Positions 25,531-34,442 of a stretch of 64,000 nt of DNA are shown here, piece by piece. The notes under the pieces were generated by a model. That model was not told the DNA's origin. It searched no databases and worked only from the letters and a program-made list of their open reading frames with translations. A program made the translations under genes and the position numbers. How positions within the stretch are numbered: the stretch's first letter is position 1; every line of letters starts with the position of its first letter. Source of the DNA: Succinivibrio dextrinosolvens DSM 3072 (lineage in GTDB: Bacteria > Pseudomonadota > Gammaproteobacteria > Enterobacterales > Succinivibrionaceae); assembly GCF_900167015.1 (NCBI RefSeq), contig NZ_FUXX01000009.1:1-64000 (forward strand). The letters are read 5' to 3'.

Positions 25531-26940
25531 ATGAAAAAGTTTTTAGATAAGGATTTTATGCTTGAAAATGACACTGCCTGCAGACTTTATCATGAACATG
25601 CTGCAAAAATGCCTATCATTGATTATCACTGTCATATCAATCCACAGCAGATTGCTGAGAACTATAAGTTCAGAAATATTACCGATGCATGGCTGTCAGG
25701 AGACCACTACAAATGGCGTGTGATGAGATCAAATGGTTATCCTGAGAGTCAGATTACCGGTTCAGAGAGCTCAGATTATGAGAAGTTTGAGGCTTTTGCA
25801 AAATCTCTGCCTTTAGCTTTTGCAAATCCTATGTACCACTGGACTCATTTAGAGCTTCAGAGATATTTTGATATTTCTACTCCACTTAATGAACGTTCAT
25901 GCAAGGAAATCTGGGAGAAGTGTAACGAGAAGCTGGCTTCTGACAATTTCAGAGTTCGTGACATTATCCGTAAGTCAAATGTTAAGTTAATCTGTACCAC
26001 CGATGATCCTGGTGATTCTCTTGAGTGGCACAAGAAAATAGCCGCTGACAGTTCAGCTCCTTGCAAGGTTCTACCTGCATGGCGTCCTGATAAGGCAATG
26101 AAGATTGAAAAGCCTGAGTTTGCTTCATATGTAGAACATATTTCAAAGCTCACAGGCAAGAAGATTGATTCCTGCAAGGCATTCTTTGAAGCTATCGATG
26201 AAAGAATGAAGTTCTTCAACGATATGGGCTGTCGTGCTGCTGACCACGGTATTGATTACGCATACTGCAAAGTTGTATCTGACAGTGAACTTGAAAGAAT
26301 CTATGAAAAAGGTTTGGCTAATGAAACCTTAACTTCAGAGGAGATCGAAGCCTACAAGTCAATGATTCTTCTTCATCTGGCTGAAGGCTACACAAAGTAT
26401 GGATGGGTAATGCAGATTCACTATGGCGCAATCCGTGATCCAAACAGCAAGATGTTCAAACTTCTAGGTTCAGATACTGGCTTTGACTATATGGGCAACC
26501 GTCCATGTGCCGAGGCAATCGGTATTTTAATGAATGAGCTTACCAAGAGAAATGCTCTTCCAAAGACTATCTGGTATTCACTGAATCCAGCTGATAACGG
26601 TCCTATTGCTACTGCAATCGGTGCCTTCCAGGGCCCAGAGGCTAAGGGTAAGATTCAGCAGGGTGCAGCATGGTGGTTCAATGATTCATACCAGGGAATG
26701 GTTGATCAGATGACTTCCTTTGCAAATCTGTCTGTATTCGGTAACTTCCTTGGTATGCTGACCGATTCACGTTCATTCCTTTCATACACCAGACATGAGT
26801 ACTTCCGCCGCATTATGTGTAACTTTATCGGTACTTATGTTGAGAAGGGCATGTATCCAGAGGATATGACTTTCCTAGGTCAGATGGTTGAGGATATTTC
26901 CTTTAACAACACCAACCGTTATTTCGGTTTTAACGTCTGA
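25531..26940 (+). CDS. uxaC: Glucuronate isomerase
   Basis: Interconverts D-glucuronate with D-fructuronate and D-galacturonate with D-tagaturonate, the entry step for both branches. The 469 residues match E. coli UxaC almost exactly in length. The metal-binding YHCHINP segment near the N-terminus belongs to the amidohydrolase-like barrel, and TRHEYFRRIMCNFIGTYVEKG near the C-terminus is typical of the family. It is the only uxaC in the window, so unit 1 and unit 2 products depend on it or on the zinc dehydrogenase for substrate. Confidence 0.97.
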   Translation: MKKFLDKDFMLENDTACRLYHEHAAKMPIIDYHCHINPQQIAENYKFRNITDAWLSGDHYKWRVMRSNGYPESQITGSESSDYEKFEAFAKSLPLAFANPMYHWTHLELQRYFDISTPLNERSCKEIWEKCNEKLASDNFRVRDIIRKSNVKLICTTDDPGDSLEWHKKIAADSSAPCKVLPAWRPDKAMKIEKPEFASYVEHISKLTGKKIDSCKAFFEAIDERMKFFNDMGCRAADHGIDYAYCKVVSDSELERIYEKGLANETLTSEEIEAYKSMILLHLAEGYTKYGWVMQIHYGAIRDPNSKMFKLLGSDTGFDYMGNRPCAEAIGILMNELTKRNALPKTIWYSLNPADNGPIATAIGAFQGPEAKGKIQQGAAWWFNDSYQGMVDQMTSFANLSVFGNFLGMLTDSRSFLSYTRHEYFRRIMCNFIGTYVEKGMYPEDMTFLGQMVEDISFNNTNRYFGFNV

Positions 26941-26963
26941 TTCTAAATCAGATACATAATAGG

Positions 26964-26991
26964 CCATTCCCCCTTGAACAGGGAGGAATGG
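26964..26991 (+). other. Intercistronic hairpin between uxaC and uxuA
   Basis: CCATTCC and GGAATGG form the outer stem, with CCCT/AGGG inside and one bulged base. No T run follows. Confidence 0.5.
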
Positions 26992-27035
26992 TAATAGAAC
27001 AGCATTAGAGAATAGTTATTTGGAGTCTGTCAGTT

Positions 27036-28160
27036 ATGATGCATATGTCTTTTCGCTGGTATGGTCCAGAGCAGGATCCTATTACTTTAGATAAGATCCG
27101 TCAGATTGGTGGTATGGAAGGTGTTATCACCGCACTTCATGAAATTCCTGCAGGTGAGGTTTGGCCTGAGGAAAAGGTTTTAGAGCGTAAACATTTTGTA
27201 GAGAAGGCAGGCTTAAAGCTTATGGGCATTGAGAGTATCAATGTTCATGAGGATATTAAATATGGAGCTAACACCCGTGACAAATATATTGAAAACTATA
27301 TCAAATCACTTGAGGCTGTTGGTAAATGCGGTATACATCTTGTTTGTTATAACTTTATGCCTGTTTTTGACTGGACTAGAACTGATCTGGCTCAGCCTCT
27401 GGAAGATGGTTCAACAGCTCTGGGTTATAACGGTAAAATCTGTGAAGGATTAAGCGCCGAAGAGATGTTTGATTACATCATCAAGAATTCAAACGGCTTT
27501 GAAATGCCTGGTTGGGAGCTTAACCGTAGAAGCGAAATTACTGCTGAAATCAAGAAATTCGCAGGAATGACCGCAGATGATCTGCGTGCAAACTTTAAGT
27601 ATTTCTTAGATGCCATTATGCCAACCTGCGAGAAATACAATATCAAGATGGGTGTTCATCCAGATGATCCTGCATATGATTTATTCGGTCTTCCTCGTAT
27701 CTGCAAGTGCGAAGAGGATCTGGTAAAGATTGCAAGAATGAACAGCTCACCTTATAACGGCTTTACCCTATGTACCGGTTCTTTAGGAAGCAATCCTGCC
27801 AATGATATTCCTAAGATTATCCGCAACAAGGAAATCAGCTCCAGAATTCATTTTGCTCATGTACGTAATGTAAAACACACCGGTGATCATCAGTTCCATG
27901 AGAGTTCTCATGTTTCACGTGAGGGTTCACTGGATATGTATGAGATTATGAAGGCTCTGGTTGAAGTTGGATTCAACGGTGTTGTCCGTCCTGATCACGG
28001 TCGTGAGATCTGGGGAGAGAAAGCCCGTCCTGGATACGGTCTATATGACAGAGCTTTAGGTGCAACCTATCTGCAGGGACTGGAAGAGGCAATCCGTAAG
28101 GATAAGGGAATGAATTACCCTGACAACATCTATTCAACAGAACAGTCTTTAATCTGGTAA
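27036..28160 (+). CDS. uxuA: Mannonate dehydratase
   Basis: Dehydrates D-mannonate to KDG in the glucuronate branch. The 374 residues are slightly shorter than E. coli UxuA (394). Family landmarks are FRWYGPEQDPITLDKIR, CYNFMPVFDWTRTDL and the metal-binding MGVHPDDPAYDLFGLPRI, followed by FHESSHVSREGSLDMYE and RPDHG. TGGAG lies before two adjacent ATG codons (27036 and 27039); either may be used. It lies between uxaC and uxuB in a continuous operon. Confidence 0.96.
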   Translation: MMHMSFRWYGPEQDPITLDKIRQIGGMEGVITALHEIPAGEVWPEEKVLERKHFVEKAGLKLMGIESINVHEDIKYGANTRDKYIENYIKSLEAVGKCGIHLVCYNFMPVFDWTRTDLAQPLEDGSTALGYNGKICEGLSAEEMFDYIIKNSNGFEMPGWELNRRSEITAEIKKFAGMTADDLRANFKYFLDAIMPTCEKYNIKMGVHPDDPAYDLFGLPRICKCEEDLVKIARMNSSPYNGFTLCTGSLGSNPANDIPKIIRNKEISSRIHFAHVRNVKHTGDHQFHESSHVSREGSLDMYEIMKALVEVGFNGVVRPDHGREIWGEKARPGYGLYDRALGATYLQGLEEAIRKDKGMNYPDNIYSTEQSLIW

Positions 28161-28178
28161 TAACAAAGTCTTTCACTG

Positions 28179-28199
28179 CTGCCCTGAACAACAGGGCAG
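28179..28199 (+). other. Intercistronic hairpin between uxuA and uxuB
   Basis: CTGCCCTG and CAGGGCAG make a perfect 8-bp stem with a 5-base loop. There is no T run, so it is not a terminator. Confidence 0.5.
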
Positions 28200-28229
28200 T
28201 GATATAACGAATAAGGATTACGCTTTAAT

Positions 28230-29843
28230 ATGAAAGTTACTGAAAAAGGAATTGAGCTGGACAAGAGTGCATTTGAGAAAGCTTCGATTGCTCTTCCTAT
28301 GTATTCTGTTTCAGAAGTTCGCCGCAGAACCTGTGAGCATCCTGTATGGGTGCATATGGGGGCAGGAAATATTTACCATGCATTTATCGCTTCTGTTCAG
28401 CAGGAGCTTCTGAACAGAAAATTGTCTGACAGAGGCATTGTAACTTTATCTACAAGAAGCGGCGAGACCAGAGAAAAAATCGAAAAGCCTCATGATAATC
28501 TGGTACTCGGAGTAACTCTTCTTCCAGATTCTTCAACAAAGATGCAGATCATCGGAGCAACAGTCTGCGATCTTCTTTTAAATGGTGAGGATAAGGCGGA
28601 TGAATCCCGTGCAGTTGAGATGTTTAAAGATAAGTCTCTGCAGCTTATGTCATTTACCATTACAGAAAAAGGTTATTCTCTTAAGGGTATTGACGGCTCT
28701 TTTACTCCAGTAGTCCTTGAAGATTTTAAAAACGGTCCAAAGAGAGCAAAACATGGTATGTCCATAACCTGTGCTCTTTTATATGAGCGTTATCTTGCAG
28801 GAAAGTATCCTATCTCTCTGGTTTCAATGGATAACTGCTCCAACAATGGAACTATTCTGCAGCGTTCCGTAGTAACCGTTGCTGAGAAATGGGTTGAGAA
28901 CGGATTCTGTGAGAAAGGATTTTTAGATTATCTCAAGGATGAAAACATTGTAGCATTCCCTTGTTCAATGATTGATAAGATTACTCCAAGACCAGATCCT
29001 GATATCGAAAAAATGTTAAAGGATTTGGGGGTTGAGGATATGGAGAGCATTAAAACCACCAAGGGTACCTATATTGCTCCATTTGTAAATGCAGAAAAGC
29101 CTCAGTATCTGGTAATAGAGGACCGTTTCCCAAATGGCAGACCTCCTTTGGAGAAGGCCGGTGTCCTGTTTACAACCAAAAAAGGAGTTGAACTGTGTGA
29201 ACGCATGAAGGTTACAACCTGTCTGAACCCTCTGCATACTGCACTGGCTGTATATGGCTGTGTACTTGGCTATAAAAAGATTGCAGATGAAATGGATGAC
29301 CGAGAGCTGGTTTCACTAGTTAAGAAGCTTGGCTATGATGAGGGGCTTAAGGTTGTAGAAGATCCAAAGATTCTAAATCCAGAATCTTTCCTCTCAGAGG
29401 TAATTGAACAGCGTCTTGTAAACAGAGCTCTTCCTGATACTCCACAGCGTATTGCAACAGATACCTCACAGAAGGTTCCTGTTCGTTTTGGTGAGACTTT
29501 AAAGAGTTACAGACGTCTCGGCCTTGATACCTCAAAGATGATTGCACTTCCTTTAGCAATAGCAGGATGGCTGCGTTATCTTCTGGGGGTTGATGATAAC
29601 GGTAAAGAGTTTGTGTTATCTGATGATCCACAGCTTGAGACACTCAGGAAATATCTTGAAGGTATAACCCTGGGTTCTGACACTGACATCAGCTCAAAAG
29701 TGCATCCAATTCTTTCTAATAAGGTTATTTTCGGAGTTGATCTGTATGAGGCTGGAGTAGGGCTGAAGATAGAGAATCTCTTCCGTGAAGAAATTGCCTC
29801 TGTTGGAGCAGTTCGTAATACTTTAAAGAAATACCTTGGCTAA
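28230..29843 (+). CDS. uxuB: Fructuronate reductase (mannonate oxidoreductase)
   Basis: Reduces D-fructuronate to D-mannonate with NADH. It belongs to the mannitol dehydrogenase superfamily: WVHMGAGNIYHAF near the nucleotide site, SFTITEKGYSL, SMDNCSNNG, PCSMIDKITP, and the catalytic Lys-Asn-His set in KVTTCLNPLH. At 537 residues it is about 50 longer than E. coli UxuB, resembling longer versions found in other phyla. The Pro in the NPLH motif replaces the commoner Gly or Ala. Last gene of unit 3, with a terminator after it. Other mannitol-dehydrogenase-type activity is less likely given uxuA next door. Confidence 0.9.
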   Translation: MKVTEKGIELDKSAFEKASIALPMYSVSEVRRRTCEHPVWVHMGAGNIYHAFIASVQQELLNRKLSDRGIVTLSTRSGETREKIEKPHDNLVLGVTLLPDSSTKMQIIGATVCDLLLNGEDKADESRAVEMFKDKSLQLMSFTITEKGYSLKGIDGSFTPVVLEDFKNGPKRAKHGMSITCALLYERYLAGKYPISLVSMDNCSNNGTILQRSVVTVAEKWVENGFCEKGFLDYLKDENIVAFPCSMIDKITPRPDPDIEKMLKDLGVEDMESIKTTKGTYIAPFVNAEKPQYLVIEDRFPNGRPPLEKAGVLFTTKKGVELCERMKVTTCLNPLHTALAVYGCVLGYKKIADEMDDRELVSLVKKLGYDEGLKVVEDPKILNPESFLSEVIEQRLVNRALPDTPQRIATDTSQKVPVRFGETLKSYRRLGLDTSKMIALPLAIAGWLRYLLGVDDNGKEFVLSDDPQLETLRKYLEGITLGSDTDISSKVHPILSNKVIFGVDLYEAGVGLKIENLFREEIASVGAVRNTLKKYLG

Positions 29844-29890
29844 TAAATTTTCATAAAACTCCTTATGTTTGTTATCCTAACATGGTTACT

Positions 29891-29929
29891 CTCTCTTCCT
29901 TTAATATAAGGGGAAGAGAGTTTTTTTTT
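29891..29929 (+). terminator. Rho-independent terminator of unit 3
   Basis: CTCTCTTCC (29891-29899) pairs with GGAAGAGAG (29912-29920) and is followed directly by nine T residues, 48 bases after the uxuB stop. Confidence 0.93.
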
Positions 29930-30287
29930 GTTCGCGAGGTCTTTCTTTTACTTTCCTGTCTGTTCTAGCCTGCCATCAAAATTCTTCTAAAATTCTGGAG
30001 TAGCTACCATCTATTTCTATTAAAGTTAAATCTGGTTTAATTCAGAGAATGAAAGTCACAGTTTTGTAAGCGTTTTCTTTACGATTTTTTTGGGGGGAAG
30101 CTTTTTCCTCGATTATGCTTTGCACTTTTTTGAACTTATTCAAAAAACGAGCTTTTTTATCAGTTTTTTTTTATGTTTTTTGAGAAAACACAGGGTATTT
30201 ATTAGAAAAAAATAGGATCATAATCAAAAAAAAAGGACATCAGAAAAATAACAACTGTCCATATAAAAACAAAACAAGGAGTGAGTA
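29930..30287. other. 358-base gap without a gene
   Basis: AT-rich, with several T runs and no supported open frame. It presumably carries the promoter of the following small membrane protein gene. I see no clear -35/-10 pair. Confidence 0.4.
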
Positions 30288-30494
30288 ATGCCAGCCTCAG
30301 AAAAGAATAGAGCCAGTGAAACTGCAGGCAATGTTTCAGTAACCAGAAAGATCCCATTACGTATTATGTGGCTTCTTGAGCTGGCTTTTTTAATTGTCCT
30401 ATGGAAATTTGCCGCAGATAAAGGTTATTTCCTGCCTATATTTATTGTTACTGTTCTTGGAATATTTCTGTATCAGTACAACAGAATTAAGTAG
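30288..30494 (+). CDS. Small membrane protein of 68 residues, unknown function
   Basis: After a polar N-terminus of about 20 residues come two adjoining hydrophobic stretches, IMWLLELAFLIVLWKFA and FLPIFIVTVLGIFLYQY, ending in a short basic tail. This suggests a hairpin in the inner membrane. AAGGAG lies eight bases before the ATG, a strong site that supports translation. It is upstream of sfsA by 35 bases. No family recognised. Confidence 0.6.
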   Translation: MPASEKNRASETAGNVSVTRKIPLRIMWLLELAFLIVLWKFAADKGYFLPIFIVTVLGIFLYQYNRIK

Positions 30495-30529
30495 TATTAG
30501 ACCATCTAACTGCATGTTAAAATTAAGTC

Positions 30530-31201
30530 ATGCAGTACTCGAATATATATAAAGCCACTTTTCTAGAACGTCCAAACCGTTTTATTGCCAGGGTATTTGC
30601 TGGCGATAAAGTTGAAACAGTTCATGTCAAAAATACCGGCAGATGCAGAGAGCTTCTGCTGCCGGATTCTCAGGTAATTCTTTCTAAATCAGACAGTAAA
30701 GAGAGAAAAACTCAGTATGATCTGATTGCCGTATATAAGAAAGGGCTTGGCCTTGTAAATATAGACAGTCAGGCTCCTAATACTGTTATGAAGGAGTGGC
30801 TCACTAAGTATTTTGACTTTGTTCGTCCTGAATACAGGTATGGAAAATCAAGAATAGATTTCTACCTTGAAAAGGGGAATAAAAGGTATCTTGTGGAAGT
30901 TAAAGGCTGTACTCTTGAAAAAGAGGGGATAGGCTATTTCCCTGATGCTCCGACTGAGCGCGGAGTTAGACATATATATGAGCTTATAGACGCTAGAGAG
31001 AAAGGGGATGAGTGCGCTCTGGCCTTTGTTATTCAGATGCCGCAGGTAAACGAGGTAAGACCAAACATTCAGATTCAGCCTGAATTCGGGACTGCCTGGA
31101 ATGATGCCTTAAAAGCCGGTGTCAGAATCTGGTTTCTAGGCTGCGATGTTACAGAAGAAAAACTGTCTATCAACAACAGTCGTGTCATAGTTGAACTATG
31201 A
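30530..31201 (+). CDS. sfsA: SfsA family protein (nucleic-acid-binding/nuclease, sugar fermentation stimulation)
   Basis: The 223 residues match SfsA: an N-terminal OB-like part with VKNTGRCRELLLPDSQVILSKS and a C-terminal restriction-endonuclease-like part. The latter carries an Asp in YGKSRIDFYLE and the E-x-K pair in YLVEVKGCTL. E. coli SfsA was found as a stimulator of maltose genes; later work describes nucleic acid binding. The ribosome binding site is weak. It starts 35 bases after the small membrane protein gene. Confidence 0.93.
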   Translation: MQYSNIYKATFLERPNRFIARVFAGDKVETVHVKNTGRCRELLLPDSQVILSKSDSKERKTQYDLIAVYKKGLGLVNIDSQAPNTVMKEWLTKYFDFVRPEYRYGKSRIDFYLEKGNKRYLVEVKGCTLEKEGIGYFPDAPTERGVRHIYELIDAREKGDECALAFVIQMPQVNEVRPNIQIQPEFGTAWNDALKAGVRIWFLGCDVTEEKLSINNSRVIVEL

Positions 31202-31291
31202 AATAACCTGCTGAAAATACAGAAGTTTCTATATCACGATTTTTATGGCTAAAAAATAAATAAAAATAAGAAAAACAAGACAAAAATTTAT

Positions 31292-31320
31292 TTGATCATT
31301 ATCTGTTTTTGGTTTAAAAT
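31292..31320 (+). promoter_or_regulatory. Sigma-70 promoter of rplM-rpsI
   Basis: TTGATC and TAAAAT are separated by exactly 17 bases. Transcription should start near 31327, giving a leader of about 140 bases. Confidence 0.75.
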
Positions 31321-31326
31321 ATGCCA

Positions 31327-31468
31327 TTGCCCCTCTAACCGAGGAACCGGTTTCCCACCCGTGTTACTTGGTGCAGACTAAGAAATTAGCCTGTTTGGAA
31401 AGAGAGCAGATAAGTATTTATCTGTAAGGTTTTATAAGGAAATATTCCTTAAAAAAAAGGGTTTTTTA
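31327..31468 (+). other. 5' leader of rplM
   Basis: A GC-richer stretch (GAGGAACCGGTTTCC and following) lies in an otherwise AT-rich leader. Near the end AAGGAA and TTCCTT face each other just before the start codon. L13 is known to repress its own translation in E. coli, so a binding structure here is plausible. I do not recognise a described leader motif. Confidence 0.35.
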
Positions 31469-31897
31469 ATGAAAACTTTCGTTGCAACACCATCAACTAT
31501 TAAGCGTGATTGGTTAGTTATTGATGCTGAGGGTCAGACTTTAGGTCGCCTAGCTTCTGAGATTGCTACTCGCCTACGCGGTAAGCACAAGCCAGAGTAC
31601 ACTCCATTCTTAGATACTGGTGATTACGTTATCGTAATCAACGCTTCTAAGGTTAAGGTTACCGGCAACAAGGCTACTGACAAGATGTACTATCACCACA
31701 CTGGTTTCCCAGGTGGAATCAAGTCAGAGTCTTTCGAGAAGCTTTTAGCACGTAAGCCAGAAGATGTTATCGAGAATGCTGTTCGCGGTATGCTTCCAAA
31801 GGGACCATTAGGTCGTGCTATGTTCCGTAAGCTAAAGGTATATGCTGGTGAGTCACATAATCATGCTGCTCAACAGCCTCAGGTTATCAAGTTATAG
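31469..31897 (+). CDS. rplM: 50S ribosomal protein L13
   Basis: A 142-residue L13 of standard length, with [30 protein letters not shown] at the start and [22 protein letters not shown] near the end. An early assembly protein of the large subunit. Codon use is visibly biased toward major codons compared with neighbours, as expected for ribosomal genes. Followed 12 bases later by rpsI, the universal pairing. Confidence 0.98.
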   Translation: MKTFVATPSTIKRDWLVIDAEGQTLGRLASEIATRLRGKHKPEYTPFLDTGDYVIVINASKVKVTGNKATDKMYYHHTGFPGGIKSESFEKLLARKPEDVIENAVRGMLPKGPLGRAMFRKLKVYAGESHNHAAQQPQVIKL

Positions 31898-31909
31898 GAG
31901 CACTAGCAA

Positions 31910-32302
31910 ATGGCAGCAAATCAGTATTATGGTACCGGTCGTCGTAAGGACTCAACTGCACGTGTATTCTTAACTCAGGGTACAGGTAAATTAGAGATCA
32001 ACGGCAAGACTTTAGAGCAGTACTTCGGTCGTCCAACTTCTCGTATGGTTGTTTCACAGCCTCTAGAGCTATTAGAGTTAACTGACAAGGTTGATTTATA
32101 CATCACTGTTTCAGGTGGTGGTATCACTGGTCAGGCTGGTGCAATCCGTCACGGTATTACTCGTGCTTTAATTCAGTACGACGAGTCATTCCGCCCTGCA
32201 TTACGTAAGGCTGGTTTCGTAACTCGTGATGCACGTTCTGTAGAGCGTAAGAAGGTTGGTCTTCACAAGGCTCGTAAACGTCCACAGTACTCAAAGCGTT
32301 AA
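31910..32302 (+). CDS. rpsI: 30S ribosomal protein S9
   Basis: A 130-residue S9 with [16 protein letters not shown] at the start, [19 protein letters not shown] in the middle, and the basic C-terminal tail ending in QYSKR, which reaches the P-site tRNA. In E. coli sspA-sspB follow directly. Here a terminator and unrelated genes follow, and sspB appears 5.4 kb on. Confidence 0.98.
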   Translation: MAANQYYGTGRRKDSTARVFLTQGTGKLEINGKTLEQYFGRPTSRMVVSQPLELLELTDKVDLYITVSGGGITGQAGAIRHGITRALIQYDESFRPALRKAGFVTRDARSVERKKVGLHKARKRPQYSKR

Positions 32303-32320
32303 TACGTTTCGAATTTCAAA

Positions 32321-32345
32321 ACCTCTGCTTCGTCAGAGGTTTTTT
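32321..32345 (+). terminator. Rho-independent terminator of rplM-rpsI
   Basis: ACCTCTG pairs with CAGAGGT around a 6-base loop, followed by a T run, 18 bases after the rpsI stop. Confidence 0.9.
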
Positions 32346-32482
32346 GATCCTACCTGATTTCAATTTCTCCTAATCTCTTTCTTCTTTTCTATCCGTATCA
32401 TCCTTATATATTCTGAGTAAAACACTATTCTGTTAAGCTGAGCTCGTCAATGCAGATTGGGCCTAATTACTTTTTCTTCGAA

Positions 32483-32518
32483 CATAAAAAAAGGCTCACT
32501 TCGTAGAAATGAGCCTTT
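32483..32518 (-). terminator. Rho-independent terminator of the chemoreceptor gene
   Basis: On the minus strand AAAGGCTCA and TGAGCCTTT form a 9-bp stem followed by more T residues, 18 bases after the stop. On the plus strand it would serve as a barrier too. Confidence 0.85.
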
Positions 32519-32536
32519 TGGAGAAGAGAACTCTGT

Positions 32537-34150
32537 TTATACTTTCAGATCACGAACCTGAGTTACCAGGTTATGCAGTTCAGAAACAGACTTGGTAACG
32601 TTATCTCTTGCTTCCTGAACCTTGGCTGCCAGACTCTGAGCTGAAGCTGTAATATCCTGCATATTGGTGGAGATTTCAGCTGTAGCCGTTGTCTGCTGTT
32701 CTGCAGCGGTTGCAATCTGGGTAATCTGACTGTTAACGTCTGATACCTGAGCGGATACATTGTTAAGCAGATCTGATACCGCACCAGTTCTTGTTGCCAA
32801 TGTATTCATGTTTTCCAATGATGCAATCATTGATTCATTTGCGGTATTAGCGTCATTCTGAATCTGACCGACCATCTTAATAATTTCCTGAGTAGAACTT
32901 CCGGTACGTGAAGCCAGAGAACGAACTTCATCAGCTACCACTGCGAATCCCTTACCAGCTTCACCTGCACGTGCAGCCTCAATAGCTGCATTAAGAGCCA
33001 GCAGATTGGTCTGTGAGGCGATGTCCTCAATAGTCTGAACGATGGTTCCAATCTTCTGTGACTGATCTACCAGAGCCTTAATGTGTTCAGCATCAGTACG
33101 GCTTCTTTCTACCTGATCATGAATTGCTTGGATTGTTGATTCAACTTCAGATACACCCTGAGTTGTGGTCTGATTAGAAGTATTTGCGGAAGCTGCAGCG
33201 CTTTCACAGTTCTTTGCAATATCACCTGTGGTTGATACCATCTCATCTGATGCTGCTGCCACTGTTAATGCTCTGTTCTGTGTACTTTGAGCGCTGTCGT
33301 TGATATCTGCGGTAATGGTGTTGATTACATTCATGTTGTTCTCAACATCTTCAGCAGCCTGCTTGATGGTACCAACAAGACCCTGCCACTTTGAACGCAT
33401 TGATTCAAGTCTGCGTAGCAGTACACCGAATTCATCTGAAGTGGTAGGTCTGAATTCATGTGTCAAGTCTCCAGATGCCATTACATCCGCACCTTCCATT
33501 GCAACCTTAAGTGCTTTTGTAATCGAGCCTGATAGAGTTAGGGCAATAATAATTGCAATACCGATGGCAACGCAGGCGGTAACCAGAATGATAATAATAG
33601 GAGTTGTACTTGCAATGGATTCGACAGCATTCTTTGCAAGTTCAATCTGTTTTGTTGAAATCTTATCGGCATTCTGAGTTACTTTATCAAAGTTAGGGGC
33701 CAGATATTGGTCATAAATGTCTCTAGCTTTTTCTGCGTCTTTCGCCTTTAATGCAGCTAAAAAATCTCCGGTTGAGTGCTCAATATACACTTTTGAGCCT
33801 TCCTTCATATTAGCAGAAGCTTGAGGGTCACTCTGGCCCTTCAGTACAGAGGTAACCTCTACCAGCCTTTGTGCTGCAGCCTTAATCTGTTCATCATGAA
33901 CTGCCGGATCATAGGATTCTACATTCTTCTGTAGAGCAAAGCTGATTGCATCTGCTGCGATCATGGCTTTAGACACGTTATGTGTTCTGGCATGGCGGGT
34001 GCCCAGAATATTATCAACATCAACGATGACATCGTTGGTTGCAAACAACTGCCTTAGTGAAATTACAGAAATTAAGATTGTAAATACAATGATTATTGCA
34101 AAAGCCAGTAATAACTTTGCTTTTACACTTAATTTACTCAGCATACTCAT
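32537..34150 (-). CDS. Methyl-accepting chemotaxis protein (4-helix-bundle sensor)
   Basis: A 537-residue inner-membrane chemoreceptor. A short cytoplasmic N-terminus precedes TM1 at about 11-30. A periplasmic helical-bundle ligand domain follows to about 180, then TM2 near 183-205, a HAMP segment and a long signalling coiled coil. The coil's conserved tip reads [20 protein letters not shown], the contact for CheA and CheW. No C-terminal CheR/CheB pentapeptide is evident (the end is VRDLKV). It is divergent from an orphan binding protein, which may deliver a ligand to it. No other chemotaxis genes are in the window. Confidence 0.95.
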   Translation of the reverse strand: MSMLSKLSVKAKLLLAFAIIIVFTILISVISLRQLFATNDVIVDVDNILGTRHARTHNVSKAMIAADAISFALQKNVESYDPAVHDEQIKAAAQRLVEVTSVLKGQSDPQASANMKEGSKVYIEHSTGDFLAALKAKDAEKARDIYDQYLAPNFDKVTQNADKISTKQIELAKNAVESIASTTPIIIILVTACVAIGIAIIIALTLSGSITKALKVAMEGADVMASGDLTHEFRPTTSDEFGVLLRRLESMRSKWQGLVGTIKQAAEDVENNMNVINTITADINDSAQSTQNRALTVAAASDEMVSTTGDIAKNCESAAASANTSNQTTTQGVSEVESTIQAIHDQVERSRTDAEHIKALVDQSQKIGTIVQTIEDIASQTNLLALNAAIEAARAGEAGKGFAVVADEVRSLASRTGSSTQEIIKMVGQIQNDANTANESMIASLENMNTLATRTGAVSDLLNNVSAQVSDVNSQITQIATAAEQQTTATAEISTNMQDITASAQSLAAKVQEARDNVTKSVSELHNLVTQVRDLKV

Positions 34151-34442
34151 AATGATTATCCTAATGTTGTTATTTTCTTATGGCAATAAAAATCCCATAA
34201 GATTCGATACCACTTCATAGATAATTATGTGTGATAATCTGAATAATGCCTTAAATTTCATGTTATTTTTTGTGTTTTGTTACAAAAGTCATATAAAAAA
34301 TGAGATTTAATACATGGTTTAGGTTTGTAATATGTATCTAAAAACTTTGTTTGTGACCTATTCTTAAGTTTCTTTGAGTTGTTCAAAAAATTTCTGTACT
34401 AAAATTATCTTAGACGCTGTTTATTTGCAAAAGGTAATTTCG

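Noticed and set aside
31400-31468. Attenuator before rplM
   Set aside because: The AAGGAA/TTCCTT pair is followed by A residues rather than T residues, so it is not a terminator. Any control here would be translational.
34374-34442. Upstream TTG start for the NMT1-type binding protein
   Set aside because: It would place 23 residues ahead of a good signal peptide. The ATG at 34443 gives a normal exported protein.
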